The position numbers and the translations under genes were made by a program. From an uncultured Treponema sp. (lineage in GTDB: Bacteria; Spirochaetota; Spirochaetia; Treponematales; Treponemataceae), in contig CAMKEG010000001.1 in the NCBI GenBank assembly GCA_946411505.1, positions 248,001-312,000 of the forward strand: a stretch of DNA of 64,000 nucleotides, given 5' to 3'. This document shows positions 1 to 8,425 of the stretch, piece after piece. A model generated the notes under the pieces. That model saw only the letters and a list, made by a program, of their open reading frames with translations, was not told the DNA's origin and did not search any database. Every line of letters starts with the position of its first letter. The stretch's first letter is position 1.

Positions 1-393
1 TTTTTCGCAGACCACCCTTTTTATTCCGCAATTGATTATAAGCATCGCGCAAGTGCGGCAAGGCGTCATCTTGCAGTAGACCGTTCCGCCGTCAATCGAA
101 ATGCCGCGCTTGGCCGCCTGGCAAATGGCGTTTTGCTCGGCGTGAACCGTGCGCACGCAGTGGTTTGTGACAGAGCCGTCGGCGTGGACGCTCTTTCTAA
201 AAAGGTGGCCCACGTCGTCGCAGTGAGGAAGGCCGGCCGGGCTTCCGACATATCCCGTCACTAAAATCTGGTTGTCGCGGGCGATTACGCAGCCGCTCCT
301 GCCCCTGTCGCAAGTGGCGCGCTTGGCGATTGTCCTGGCCACTTCCATAAAATATTCGTCCCAAGTGGGGCGGACGTACTTTTCTTCGCTCAT
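1..393 (-). CDS. deoxycytidylate (dCMP) deaminase, C-terminus cut by window edge
   Basis: The reading frame runs from an ATG at 391-393 off the left edge (131 codons seen). It carries the zinc-binding cytidine/deoxycytidylate deaminase signature: VHAEQNA with the zinc histidine and catalytic glutamate, then PCRTCA with the two zinc cysteines, followed by an I-I-N-C-G-I stretch typical of ComEB-type dCMP deaminases. The family converts dCMP to dUMP for dTTP synthesis in the cytoplasm. There is no ribosome binding site: a run of T lies between the -10 box and the ATG, so the messenger is probably leaderless. It diverges from the gene at 552. Confidence 0.85.
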   Translation of the reverse strand, partial: MSEEKYVRPTWDEYFMEVARTIAKRATCDRGRSGCVIARDNQILVTGYVGSPAGLPHCDDVGHLFRKSVHADGSVTNHCVRTVHAEQNAICQAAKRGISIDGGTVYCKMTPCRTCAMLIINCGIKRVVCEK

Positions 394-399
394 AAAAAA

Positions 400-428
400 A
401 ATATACAATATTTTTGTATTATAATCAA
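400..428 (-). promoter_or_regulatory. promoter of dCMP deaminase gene, leaderless geometry
   Basis: On the minus strand TTGATT (428-423), a 17-bp spacer and TATATT (405-400) are followed after six bases by the ATG at 393. An inverted repeat ATACAA/TTGTAT (403-408 and 414-419, 5-bp spacer) overlaps the -10 and spacer and could be an operator. A second TATAAT-like box lies a little further upstream, so the exact start point is uncertain. Confidence 0.5.
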
Positions 429-478
429 CATAAAAAAAACAAAAAAAATGTGTTATATTTTTTTTGTTTTCGTTTTTT

Positions 479-506
479 TTGCGCTAACTCTTATATGATA
501 TATATG
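479..506 (+). promoter_or_regulatory. possible promoter of the RND export operon
   Basis: TTGCGC (479-484), 16 bp and TATATG (501-506) lie about 45 bp before the first ATG of the run at 552. The surroundings are so AT-rich that other -10 choices such as TATGAT at 494-499 are equally possible. No other promoter-like sequence was seen between here and 14116, so this region probably drives the whole operon. Confidence 0.3.
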
Positions 507-551
507 TCATGTATATGGCAAAAAGTTTATTTTCATAGAGAGGGATTATTT

Positions 552-1727
552 ATGAAAGCGTTAAGAAAGGCTGCGGCGCTGGCGGCGCTGCTTGTTGCGG
601 GAAGCTTTGTTTGGGCTCAAGATTCGGCAGCCTATTCGCCGGAGGAGTTTAAAAAGCTTCAAGATGAATACACAAGCATAAGGGACTCAAAGGGCTTGGA
701 TTATGTCGCAAGCATTGCCGGCATGTTAAAATTTTCCAGGGAGAATCCAAACTTTATAAGCGCCCATGTTGACTTGGCGATTTTTAACTTTAGGACGGAC
801 ATAACAAAGGACGCGGCGATAATGGAATACGGCAGGGCGATGTCTGTCTTGGGCAAAACGCCCGACAGTCCGGAAGGAAAATTGGCGAAGGCTAAGTTTT
901 ACCAACTTTCAGCGGAACTGCTTCTTGCCATAGTTAAAGATGAAGCGGCGGCGGAACGGGAAGCGAATAAATGCATTGAGTATGACGACGGCGTTGGAAC
1001 AGAGCTGTCTTACGAACTTGCGAAACATTATATGGCGACAGACAACAATTCCAGAGCCTTCGCTTGGTATCAAAAGGCGTTGAAATTGGACAAGGATTTG
1101 GAGCGCATGAAAACAAAGGACGTCCAAGACATTGCGTCCGCATACAACAAGATTGGGAAACGCAAGGAACTGAACGCCCTTTTTGAAAGAATCCTAAATC
1201 AAAAAAAGGGCGTCTATTATCCAACTTTTGGAGCCGCGGCGGCGTCGTCTTATGAAAAATGCAAGCAAAAGCCCAAAGCTGTTTTTGTCGCCATGCTTGA
1301 CCAGGAATACACGGACACCTACAAGGAAAGCTCTCCGGAAGAAATGCTTTCAATCCTTGAAAAATCCTTCAAAAAGGACAAGGACTGCGCGCCCTGTATT
1401 GATTTTGTAAGAAAATTCTACGACAAGGACGCGGCGCTGGAACAGGCGGACTTGGATTCGCTCCCGGAAGACGTCCGCGGCTTTTTGACGGTCCGCTACA
1501 TGTACAAGATGAAGAACTCAAACGACATCGTGGCTTTGCGGGAGGAGTTTGAAAGCTTCTTCAAGCCAATCGGAAACTTTTACATCCGCCTTTACGAAAA
1601 GGCCGAAAAAAACGGAGACAAGGCCGCGCAAAAAGAGCTGGCGGAAATTCTTTTGAGCCCCGCCTGCAATTCCAAAGGACTTAACCGCTTTGCCGCCAAG
1701 ATGACGGCAAAAACGAAAAACCAATAA
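552..1727 (+). CDS. exported TPR-like repeat protein
   Basis: A 391-residue protein with a signal peptide (residues 1-23, basic N-terminus, hydrophobic core, cleavage after AWAQ-like FVWAQ). The mature part is alpha-helical with repeated pairs such as SYELAKHYMATDNNSRAFAW that resemble tetratricopeptide repeats, so a periplasmic scaffold role is likely; no enzyme motif was seen. The frame stays open upstream to about 414, but the ATG at 552 is chosen because it has a good ribosome binding site (GAGAGGG, about 8 bases upstream) and begins the signal peptide. It is the first gene of the long plus-strand operon ending in two RND pumps. Its function there is unknown. Confidence 0.75.
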   Translation: MKALRKAAALAALLVAGSFVWAQDSAAYSPEEFKKLQDEYTSIRDSKGLDYVASIAGMLKFSRENPNFISAHVDLAIFNFRTDITKDAAIMEYGRAMSVLGKTPDSPEGKLAKAKFYQLSAELLLAIVKDEAAAEREANKCIEYDDGVGTELSYELAKHYMATDNNSRAFAWYQKALKLDKDLERMKTKDVQDIASAYNKIGKRKELNALFERILNQKKGVYYPTFGAAAASSYEKCKQKPKAVFVAMLDQEYTDTYKESSPEEMLSILEKSFKKDKDCAPCIDFVRKFYDKDAALEQADLDSLPEDVRGFLTVRYMYKMKNSNDIVALREEFESFFKPIGNFYIRLYEKAEKNGDKAAQKELAEILLSPACNSKGLNRFAAKMTAKTKNQ

Positions 1728-1728
1728 A

Positions 1729-1734
1729 AGGAGG
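1729..1734 (+). promoter_or_regulatory. ribosome binding site that selects an ATT start
   Basis: AGGAGG (1729-1734) lies nine bases before ATT at 1744. No ATG, GTG or TTG is correctly placed after it: the next usable start in frame is TTG at 1780, 45 bases away and inside the signal peptide. Confidence 0.7.
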
Positions 1735-1743
1735 TTATAAAAA

Positions 1744-2385
1744 ATTAAACGGCGCCCAATTTGGGTCGCCGCCCTGCTCTTGTCTTGCGCGCTTTTTGCC
1801 GGCTGCGCGGACAAGGGAGCGGCCAGAACGTTGTACATAAAGGCGCTCGAAAGATATGGACAAAAAGACTTTGAAAAAGCGGACGCCTTTATTGACCAAA
1901 GCTTAAAGTTAGACAAAAAGAACGACCAGGCTAAATTTCTTAAAGCCAAAATTTATTTTTTTCAAGGGCGATACAAGGAAGCCCAAGAAAAACTTTTAGA
2001 CCTTCAAAAATCCAATTCAGACCTTAAAGACATTCAAACCTACCTTATCAGATGCCTGATCCTTGACGGACAAAAGGACTTGGCCCGCAAGACGATTGAC
2101 GGGGCCATAAAAAAAGACAAGGGCGACTGGCGCCTGCACCAGCTGTCCGCAGTCTTGGCGGCAAAAGAGGAAAACTTTGAATCGCGCTTGGAAGCCCTGA
2201 ACAACGCGCAGGAGGCGCTTCAAGGCGCGGCTCAAGTTTATTATGACCTGTCGACGATTTGGCGGTCATTGGGTGTCCAAGGCAAGGCCGCGGAGTGCAA
2301 GGAAAGATGCCTTGCCTTGGACAAGAGTTATTCTGAACGATTCACTTTGGAGGAAAATAGTGAAAATCCTTATAAAAAACCGTGA
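1744..2385 (+). CDS. TPR lipoprotein with apparent ATT start codon
   Basis: From ATT at 1744 the frame gives a 213-residue protein beginning with a textbook lipoprotein signal: two arginines after the lysine, a hydrophobic stretch, and lipobox LFAGC with the lipidated cysteine near residue 19. The rest is tetratricopeptide repeats, for example KDFEKADAFIDQSLKLDKKN followed by FLKAKIYFFQGRYKEAQEKL. A start at TTG 1780 would lose the basic head and most of the hydrophobic core, and has no ribosome binding site. The upstream in-frame stop is at 1738-1740. The lipoprotein is probably a periplasmic scaffold for the export machinery encoded downstream. The ATT could also be a sequencing or mutational change of ATG. 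Confidence 0.75.
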   Translation: MKRRPIWVAALLLSCALFAGCADKGAARTLYIKALERYGQKDFEKADAFIDQSLKLDKKNDQAKFLKAKIYFFQGRYKEAQEKLLDLQKSNSDLKDIQTYLIRCLILDGQKDLARKTIDGAIKKDKGDWRLHQLSAVLAAKEENFESRLEALNNAQEALQGAAQVYYDLSTIWRSLGVQGKAAECKERCLALDKSYSERFTLEENSENPYKKP

Positions 2386-2845
2386 AACATTTCGTGAAAC
2401 AATTGCGGGCCTTTGCAGGGCGGTTGCCCTGCTTTACGCTCTCTTTTGCATAAATTCATCGATATTTGCGCAAACCTGCGTGGAAAAAAAGGCTAAAATT
2501 TCCGTAAAAAACGTGGAAGTCGTCGTTGACAACATTCAAGAAAAGGGAATATCGTCACAAATTTTTAACATCGCAAAAAGCGCCGTCAGCGGGCTGGGCG
2601 ACGACGGCTACAGCCTTTTTATAAATTTGAGCGAGCGCTCTTTTTACAAAAACATCGAAAGCGCCCACAGCCTTTACACGCACTACCAGCTTTTTTCCGA
2701 CAGCGGGGAATGCGTCTTGGAAAACGTCTTTTGCTCGGAAAGCAAGAACTCAATCATTTCGACCTTGGTGCAGCAAAAACAGATTGAAAGGATAGCGAAA
2801 GACTTGAAAAAATACTTCGCGGGCGGAAGCAAAAAAAATGCGTAG
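2360..2845 (+). CDS. small exported protein of the RND operon, unknown family
   Basis: 161 residues, start GTG at 2360 chosen because GGAGG (2349-2353) lies six bases upstream; it overlaps the previous gene by 26 bases. Residues 15-37 form a signal peptide (CRAVALLYALFCINSSIFAQ). The mature part contains a pattern reminiscent of LPP20/CsgG-like fragments (VKNVEVVVDNIQEKG, then a LQ-rich helical end) but I do not recognise a family. Its position between a TPR lipoprotein and the TolC-type gene suggests a periplasmic accessory of the pump. Confidence 0.65.
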   Translation: MKILIKNRETFRETIAGLCRAVALLYALFCINSSIFAQTCVEKKAKISVKNVEVVVDNIQEKGISSQIFNIAKSAVSGLGDDGYSLFINLSERSFYKNIESAHSLYTHYQLFSDSGECVLENVFCSESKNSIISTLVQQKQIERIAKDLKKYFAGGSKKNA

Positions 2846-4226
2846 GCTTTTCTTTGTCCTGGCCTTATGCGCTTTGTGCCTGGCCGTCAAGGCGGAAATC
2901 TACTTGGGCTCGGCGGAGGACGTCTTGAAAATCGCGCGGACAAACGACATCGAGGGAGCCCTCAGCCTCAAGGGAGCCCAAGAAGGCGTCCGCGCCGCGA
3001 AAATGTCGCTCGCGCCCTTTTTGCCCCAATTTGACTTTACGCTTTCGGACTCGGCCTCCGCAGAAAAAACAAAGGGCGACTACAAGCAAAAGGCCTTGGA
3101 ATTTGGCGTCACGCAAAAGATTTTCAACGGAGGAAAAAACTTCTTGGAATACAAGATGCAAAAGGAAAAGGCCCTCTACGATTTTTTGGACGCGCAAAAG
3201 AGCCAGGAAGACAAAGGCAGGGCGCTCGTTAAGTCCTACTACGACGCGCTGCTTTTAAGGCTCAAGTCGGAAGTTTTGTCGGAGGCGGCCTTGAACGCGG
3301 AGGCGATTTTTGAAGTGGAGCGAATTGAAAGCGCGGAGGGCCTTATTTCGAGCGCGGATTTTTTTGAGAGCCAAATCCGAAGGAAAAAAATGCAGGCGGA
3401 GGCGAAAAGCGCCAAGAGCGCCTTTGAACAAGCGTCCCGCGCCCTGAGCGTACTGATGAATTTGGACTTGGGGGAAAAGCTGGTCTTTCTTGAAAGCGCG
3501 GAAGCCCGCGCGAATGAGGCCGAGGAAAGCGGCGCAAAGGGCTTGAGGGCAAGGCGCAAGGAGTTGACCGCGCTTGCCGTCCAAAGAAGCTTGGACTTAA
3601 AAAAGGCTCGCGCAAGGATGACTTGGGCGCAAAAGCAAAGGTCGCTTCAAAAGCGCTCTTTTATGCCCAGCCTTTCCCTTAGGGCCGGCGCGAGCTTCAA
3701 CGGCAGAGGCTACCCTCTTACGGAGCCTTCGTATTCCGTAAAGCTTATCATGGGCTTTGACAACAATCCTTGGATTCCCGCGAGCCTTTCAAAAAATTCA
3801 ACGTTCAAGGACGGCGCCTTGCTTTCAATGACGGATTCAATTTCAGGAAAAGGGATAATCAACACCAGTTTTCTTAGCCAGCTTAAGCTTTCGAAAATCG
3901 GAGTTGAAAGCGGAAAGCTTGACGTGGAAAAGACTCAAAAGGAAATTGAATGCAAGGTTTTCAACTTAATCCAAAAAATTGAAAGCCTTGAGGACGGCGC
4001 GGAAATAAACCGCGAAACCCTGGCCCTAAAGGAGCGGGAGCTTTCCCTTCTAAAAATACAACTTGAGGCCGGAAGCGTGACAAAATCCGATTACTTGAAA
4101 AGCCTCAACGAACTGGCCGAGGAAAAAATAAATTTCTTGAAGGCTAAAATTGAAAGGGACTTGCTCATTGAAGAATTGGAGGCCATGTCATCCTGCAAAA
4201 TCAAAAATTATGGAGAGGACATATGA
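2838..4226 (+). CDS. TolC-family outer membrane export channel
   Basis: 462 residues with a signal peptide (MRRLFFVLALCALCLAVKAE). The mature protein shows the outer membrane efflux protein layout: two long helical halves, FLPQFDFTLSDS near the N-terminus, GVTQKIFNGGKN, and a second half with LSLLKIQLEAGSVTKSDYLK, the usual A-G-x-x-x-x-x-D-x-L element before the last helices. The family forms trimeric outer membrane channels that dock to a periplasmic adaptor and an inner membrane pump. It overlaps the previous gene by 8 bases and the adaptor gene by 4 (ATGA). Length is normal for the family. Confidence 0.85.
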   Translation: MRRLFFVLALCALCLAVKAEIYLGSAEDVLKIARTNDIEGALSLKGAQEGVRAAKMSLAPFLPQFDFTLSDSASAEKTKGDYKQKALEFGVTQKIFNGGKNFLEYKMQKEKALYDFLDAQKSQEDKGRALVKSYYDALLLRLKSEVLSEAALNAEAIFEVERIESAEGLISSADFFESQIRRKKMQAEAKSAKSAFEQASRALSVLMNLDLGEKLVFLESAEARANEAEESGAKGLRARRKELTALAVQRSLDLKKARARMTWAQKQRSLQKRSFMPSLSLRAGASFNGRGYPLTEPSYSVKLIMGFDNNPWIPASLSKNSTFKDGALLSMTDSISGKGIINTSFLSQLKLSKIGVESGKLDVEKTQKEIECKVFNLIQKIESLEDGAEINRETLALKERELSLLKIQLEAGSVTKSDYLKSLNELAEEKINFLKAKIERDLLIEELEAMSSCKIKNYGEDI

Positions 4227-5554
4227 AAGGAAAAAAGACCGCGGCCCTTCTTTCCCTTTGCGCGCTGTTAGCGTCGTGCGCGAAGGAAGGCGCGCGGAAA
4301 GAGGCGGAAACGGAAGCGCGCGTAATCACGGTGAAAAAAAGCGAGCTTCATTCCACGATAGACACATACGGCTCCGTCACTTACAAAAAGAAAAACGACG
4401 TCAGCTCTTTGGTGGACGGAACGATTGTGGGGCTTTTTGTTCAAGAAGGCAGCCAGGTAAAAAAAGGCGACATTATGCTGAAAATGAAGAACGTTCAGTA
4501 TGAAATACAAAAAGTTGAACGCGAGAACGCCCTTAATTCCGCGACGGCGAAGGCGCGGGCGGCGGAAAACAATTTGCGCGAGGAGGAAAAAAACATAAAG
4601 AGCAAAATGCTTTCAATTGAGAACGCCAGGGCGACCCTCCTTCAAAAAAAAGGCGAGCTGGACTTTATGAAAAAAAATTTGGAAAAGAACAAGAAGGTTT
4701 TTTTGGCGGGCGGAATCGCGGCCAGCGCCTACGAGCAAATGGAAATCGAATGCAATTCCGAAAAAACGGAAGTTGAAATATTGGAAAAGGAATTGAGGAT
4801 GCAGGAGATGGGCTTTACGGACCAAGACCTTCTGGCCGCGGGAATGGAGCCAAGCGAAAAGCAAGAAGAAAAAGAGCTGCAACTGCTTGAGCTTAACCTG
4901 CGCGGCGCAAAAATCAACATAGAGCTTTCCGAGGCGGAAAAAAGAAACGCAGAGCAAAACTTAAAGTCCATAGTCTCCTTGATGGAAAACTTGACCGTCA
5001 GGGCTCCGACGGACGGAATTGTCGGCGCGCTGAATTACGAAAACGGCGAGAGGGTCTTTCAAAACGAAAAGATTTTGACCCTGATTGACATGGAGGAACC
5101 TTACGCCCAAGTGACGCTTCAAGAAAAGGACTCTCAAAAAATTCAGCTGGGCTCCCCCGCCCTTGTAAAAATTGAGTCGTTGGACTACGAGCAAAAAAGC
5201 CAAGTGTCCTTCATAAGCCCGATGGCGGACTATGAGACAGGAAACTTTGTCCTAAAGATACCGCTAAAAAACCAAAGCGGCCTAATGCGCCTTGGAATGT
5301 TCGCGCATTGCTCCATCGAAACAAAGTCTTCGGGAAAATATTTTTTGCTGCCGGAAAAAGCCGCGATAAAACGAAAGGCAAACAACGTTGCCTTTTACTG
5401 CGTTGAGAACGGATACATATTTCAAAAGGAATGCCCGATCGAGATGGAAAAGGACGGAAAAATTTATTTGGATAAGGGCGTTAGCGACGGAGAAAAAATC
5501 GTGGAAAATCCCGGCGCGGAATTAAAGGAAGGCCAACATGTCAAGGCGATATGA
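4223..5554 (+). CDS. RND periplasmic adaptor (membrane fusion protein), lipoprotein
   Basis: 443 residues. The signal ends in a lipobox LLASC, so the protein is membrane-tethered by lipid like AcrA. An initial lipoyl half-motif (DGTIVGLFVQEGSQVKKGDI) is followed by a long charged coiled coil at about residues 95-250, then the second lipoyl half (RAPTDGIVGALNYENGERV) and a beta-barrel part (PYAQVTLQEKDSQKIQLGSP). This is the HlyD/AcrA order. GGAGAGGAC before the ATG is a strong ribosome binding site. It should link the TolC-type channel at 2838 with the RND pumps at 8425 and 11282. Confidence 0.85.
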   Translation: MKGKKTAALLSLCALLASCAKEGARKEAETEARVITVKKSELHSTIDTYGSVTYKKKNDVSSLVDGTIVGLFVQEGSQVKKGDIMLKMKNVQYEIQKVERENALNSATAKARAAENNLREEEKNIKSKMLSIENARATLLQKKGELDFMKKNLEKNKKVFLAGGIAASAYEQMEIECNSEKTEVEILEKELRMQEMGFTDQDLLAAGMEPSEKQEEKELQLLELNLRGAKINIELSEAEKRNAEQNLKSIVSLMENLTVRAPTDGIVGALNYENGERVFQNEKILTLIDMEEPYAQVTLQEKDSQKIQLGSPALVKIESLDYEQKSQVSFISPMADYETGNFVLKIPLKNQSGLMRLGMFAHCSIETKSSGKYFLLPEKAAIKRKANNVAFYCVENGYIFQKECPIEMEKDGKIYLDKGVSDGEKIVENPGAELKEGQHVKAI

Positions 5555-6932
5555 TTATTTGATTTTGGCCGCCGCGTTTTTTCTGGCCTTGGCTTCATGC
5601 AAAATAGCCACGTTCGAGGGATTTGACGTCGCCGTTTCCGTGGCGGAAAGCCAATGCTATTACGACGGCGAATATATAGGCGTTAGCTTTTCGGCAAACG
5701 TGAACCAAGCGGCCGCGCAAAGCCTGATTTCGCTTAAAGAGGACAGAAAGAGCGCCAAGGCGGAAATCCTTTGGGAGCCAAGGTCTTGCCTTGTCAAGGC
5801 GGACGGCGGATTCAAGAAAGGCCGCCGCTACGAACTTTCCATAAGCGGCGATATTTTGCTGGACGACGGAAGGACATACGGAGTGGACCTTTACAGGGAC
5901 TTCATTTACGGAAAGGAAAGCGAAAATTTTTTTGCCGTAAAAATTGAGGAGCCGGAAAAAAACAATTTTGAAAGGCAGGCCTTGGCCTTTTGCTTTAACA
6001 AGCCGGTAAACGCCGCCGTCTTTGAGAGGGAGTTTAGCGTAAGCCCAAGCGTTGCGGTAAAAAAGAAATACAGCGAGGACAAAAAACAAGTCCTGGTTGT
6101 TCCCGAAAAAAATTGGAAAAGCAACGTTTTTTACAATTGGAGGCTTGGCGGCGTTGAAAGCGACGGCGGCTTCAAGGCCCTAAGGGAGTATTCCGGCTCC
6201 TTTATGGCCCTAGAAAAAAATGAAAGTCCCAAAGTCATTCTTTGCTGCCCGGTGATGGATGGAACCTTTATGGAAAGCCAAAGCCTGGACCAATTATGGG
6301 AAAGGCAAAGCGTGGGCTTTGTCTTTGACAGCGACATGGACTTTGAAAGCCTAAAAAAGGGAACGTTTTTTTCTCCAAGCGTTGACGGAAAATGGACAAA
6401 AAAGGACTCAAAGCGCTTTGTCTTCGCTCCGGCAGAAAACTACAAGATTGGAGAGCGGCACACAATAACTATAAGCGAGTCCGTGGAAGACATTTATGGA
6501 ATTAAAATGAAGGAGCGAAAGAACATATTTTTTACCGCCCGCAGCGAATGGATTGACGCCGACTTTTTTGCCAACGGAAGCCCTTTGAGCGGCGAAGGCA
6601 TAAACTGGATTTCCTTGCATGAGGGAACGCCGTTGATAGTCGAAATTGTTTTTTCAAAAAAGCCGGACATAGACTCGATTTCAAAGATAAAGAGCGCCGT
6701 AAGCCTTGAAAGGCTCTTTCCCTTGAGCGCCGCCGCTCCAAATTTGGCGTCAATAATTCCCCAAAGCTTTAAGGTTCAGCTGGAATTTGACAATTACGAC
6801 TTTTCAATTTTGGGAGAAGAAAAGCTTTACAAGCTTTTCATAAAAGGCGGCGCGGGCTTTATCCACAATTCCCAGGGAGAATATTTTAAGGAGGACCGAT
6901 GTTTTACAATCGCCATCAAAAAGTTAGATTGA
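5538..6932 (+). CDS. lipoprotein with Ig-like (SbsA/Big_5-type) domains, RND operon
   Basis: 464 residues with lipoprotein signal ending LALASC. The mature protein repeats a beta-rich unit in which a phrase such as VSFSANVNQAAAQSLISL or LAFCFNKPVNAAVFEREFSV is followed by K-K-G-R-x-Y-x-L-x-I-S or IGERHTITISESVEDIYGIK. That is the pattern of bacterial Ig-like domains of the SbsA/Big_5 type (a beta sandwich that ends in 'D.yG'). At least three copies can be traced. It overlaps the adaptor gene by 17 bases and the next Ig-like lipoprotein by 34. Such proteins are not a standard part of RND pumps; a periplasmic or surface accessory role is inferred. Family assignment by eye only. Confidence 0.6.
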   Translation: MSRRYDYLILAAAFFLALASCKIATFEGFDVAVSVAESQCYYDGEYIGVSFSANVNQAAAQSLISLKEDRKSAKAEILWEPRSCLVKADGGFKKGRRYELSISGDILLDDGRTYGVDLYRDFIYGKESENFFAVKIEEPEKNNFERQALAFCFNKPVNAAVFEREFSVSPSVAVKKKYSEDKKQVLVVPEKNWKSNVFYNWRLGGVESDGGFKALREYSGSFMALEKNESPKVILCCPVMDGTFMESQSLDQLWERQSVGFVFDSDMDFESLKKGTFFSPSVDGKWTKKDSKRFVFAPAENYKIGERHTITISESVEDIYGIKMKERKNIFFTARSEWIDADFFANGSPLSGEGINWISLHEGTPLIVEIVFSKKPDIDSISKIKSAVSLERLFPLSAAAPNLASIIPQSFKVQLEFDNYDFSILGEEKLYKLFIKGGAGFIHNSQGEYFKEDRCFTIAIKKLD

Positions 6933-8425
6933 GCCTTGCGATTTTGGCCGGAATCGCCTTGTCGGCAAGCGCTATTTCTTGCGCTGACAATTTTTTTGCG
7001 GCATTTAAGGTTGAAAGGACGTTTTTAGCGGACGGAACTGTCGTGGCCCAGTTTTCCGCCGACGTTGACGCGGCGAGCGCCAAGAGAAACTTTTCATTCA
7101 TTCAGGACGAAACGCAAGTTGACGGACAAATGGCCATAAACGGAAGTTGTTTGACTTTTGTTCCCAACGTAAAAATTGGCGAAAACCATTGCTACAAGAT
7201 TCAATTTTTTTCAGGAACGATGGACACAAGGGGAAACGCGCTTGAACGCGACTACTGCGCCACAATTTGGACAAAAAATGACTTGACTCCGCCGGAAGTT
7301 TTAAGCGCCAAGGCGGATGAAAAAGGAATTGAATTTGTTTTTAGCGAGGGCGTTGAAAGAAAGTCCTTTTTTGACAACTTTTCGTTGGAGCCGCAAAAAG
7401 AATTCCTTGCGGTCTGGAAGGACGACGACAAAAAACTTGAGCTTTTCTTCAACTCGCCTCTTGAAGAAAAAACTCTGCATTCAATTCAAATAAAAACAGG
7501 ACTGAAGGACAAGAGCAATAATTTTTTGAAAAATAACTTTTATTGGTCGTGGACTTCCGAGGGAGAGGCCTTGGCGCCTGACTTTTCTTTTTACGCGCGC
7601 AGAATCGGCCAAAGCCAAGCGCAAAAAGTTGAAGGCCGCTTGGACGGCGCGGACTTTGACAGCGATATTGAATTGCGTTTTTCAAAGGAAGTTGATTGGG
7701 AAAGCGTTTCAAGCTCGATTGAAACGGAGCCAAGGCTGCCCTTCAATGTCGTTCCTGTTTTGGAAGAAAACGGAAAATATTGCAGGATTGCTAAAATCAA
7801 ATTTGAAAAATGGCCAAAATGGAATCAAAGCGCGGTCTTGACCGTAAAAGAAAAAATTACTGACAAGGACGGAAGGCGCGCAATCGAAAAGTCAATAGAG
7901 CTGGCCAACGACGCGGAAGAAAAACGGCCTCCAAAGCTGGAGTTTGTCGCCATAAAGGTGTTGGACAAGTTTAAGATTGCGGACCAAGAAAAAAATTTTG
8001 CCTCCGTCAGCTTTCCCTTGACCGACTACCCGGAGGGCGTTGAAAAAGAGTTGCCCGCGTATTTTTTATATTCCATAAGCGGACATTCGGAACATATAAG
8101 CCGCCTTGCCGCCATGGAAGCGACGGGCGTTGAATGCAATTCATGCGCCAACGTCATTCTTTTGACAATGGAATCGATAAGGCAGGAAAACTTTTCCGAA
8201 TGCGCGGATTTTTGGGCGGACAGCGGAGTTCAAGAACGCTTGCGCTCGCTTGCGGCGCAAAAGAAAAAGCTGGCTTTGATAAAGTGCGGCGCAAGCTTTA
8301 AAAACCGACTTCTAAACGAAAAGCCGGCATGCGGCTTGATTGAGTTTAGCGTCAGCCAAAAGCTTTGCGACGAAAACAAAAACTTCATGGAGGAAAAAGC
8401 GCTTGTAAGCTTTAACAAAAACTGA
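6899..8425 (+). CDS. second Ig-like (SbsA/Big_5-type) lipoprotein, RND operon
   Basis: 508 residues. The ATG at 6899 follows AAGGAGG (6888-6894), inside the end of the previous gene. The signal carries lipobox SAISC near residue 28. The mature part repeats the same beta-sandwich logic as its neighbour: VVAQFSADVDAASAKRNFSF with ENHCYKIQFFSGTMDTRGNA, then IEFVFSEGVERKSFFDNFSL with HSIQIKTGLKDKSNNFLK, then IELRFSKEVDWESVSSSIET. The tandem arrangement suggests duplication from 5538 with strong divergence. The last 150 residues lack the repeat and may form a separate domain. The stop codon shares a base with the next ATG, so translation is coupled to the RND pump. Confidence 0.6.
   Translation: MFYNRHQKVRLSLAILAGIALSASAISCADNFFAAFKVERTFLADGTVVAQFSADVDAASAKRNFSFIQDETQVDGQMAINGSCLTFVPNVKIGENHCYKIQFFSGTMDTRGNALERDYCATIWTKNDLTPPEVLSAKADEKGIEFVFSEGVERKSFFDNFSLEPQKEFLAVWKDDDKKLELFFNSPLEEKTLHSIQIKTGLKDKSNNFLKNNFYWSWTSEGEALAPDFSFYARRIGQSQAQKVEGRLDGADFDSDIELRFSKEVDWESVSSSIETEPRLPFNVVPVLEENGKYCRIAKIKFEKWPKWNQSAVLTVKEKITDKDGRRAIEKSIELANDAEEKRPPKLEFVAIKVLDKFKIADQEKNFASVSFPLTDYPEGVEKELPAYFLYSISGHSEHISRLAAMEATGVECNSCANVILLTMESIRQENFSECADFWADSGVQERLRSLAAQKKKLALIKCGASFKNRLLNEKPACGLIEFSVSQKLCDENKNFMEEKALVSFNKN

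Noticed and set aside
414..551. Upstream extension of the first TPR gene by 46 codons
   Set aside because: It runs through the AT-rich promoter region, would bury the signal peptide, and has no ribosome binding site; the ATG at 552 has both.
934..1353. Long minus-strand frames opposite the first TPR gene and similar frames opposite other genes
   Set aside because: No ribosome binding sites, no recognisable protein features, and codon patterns reflect the true gene on the other strand.
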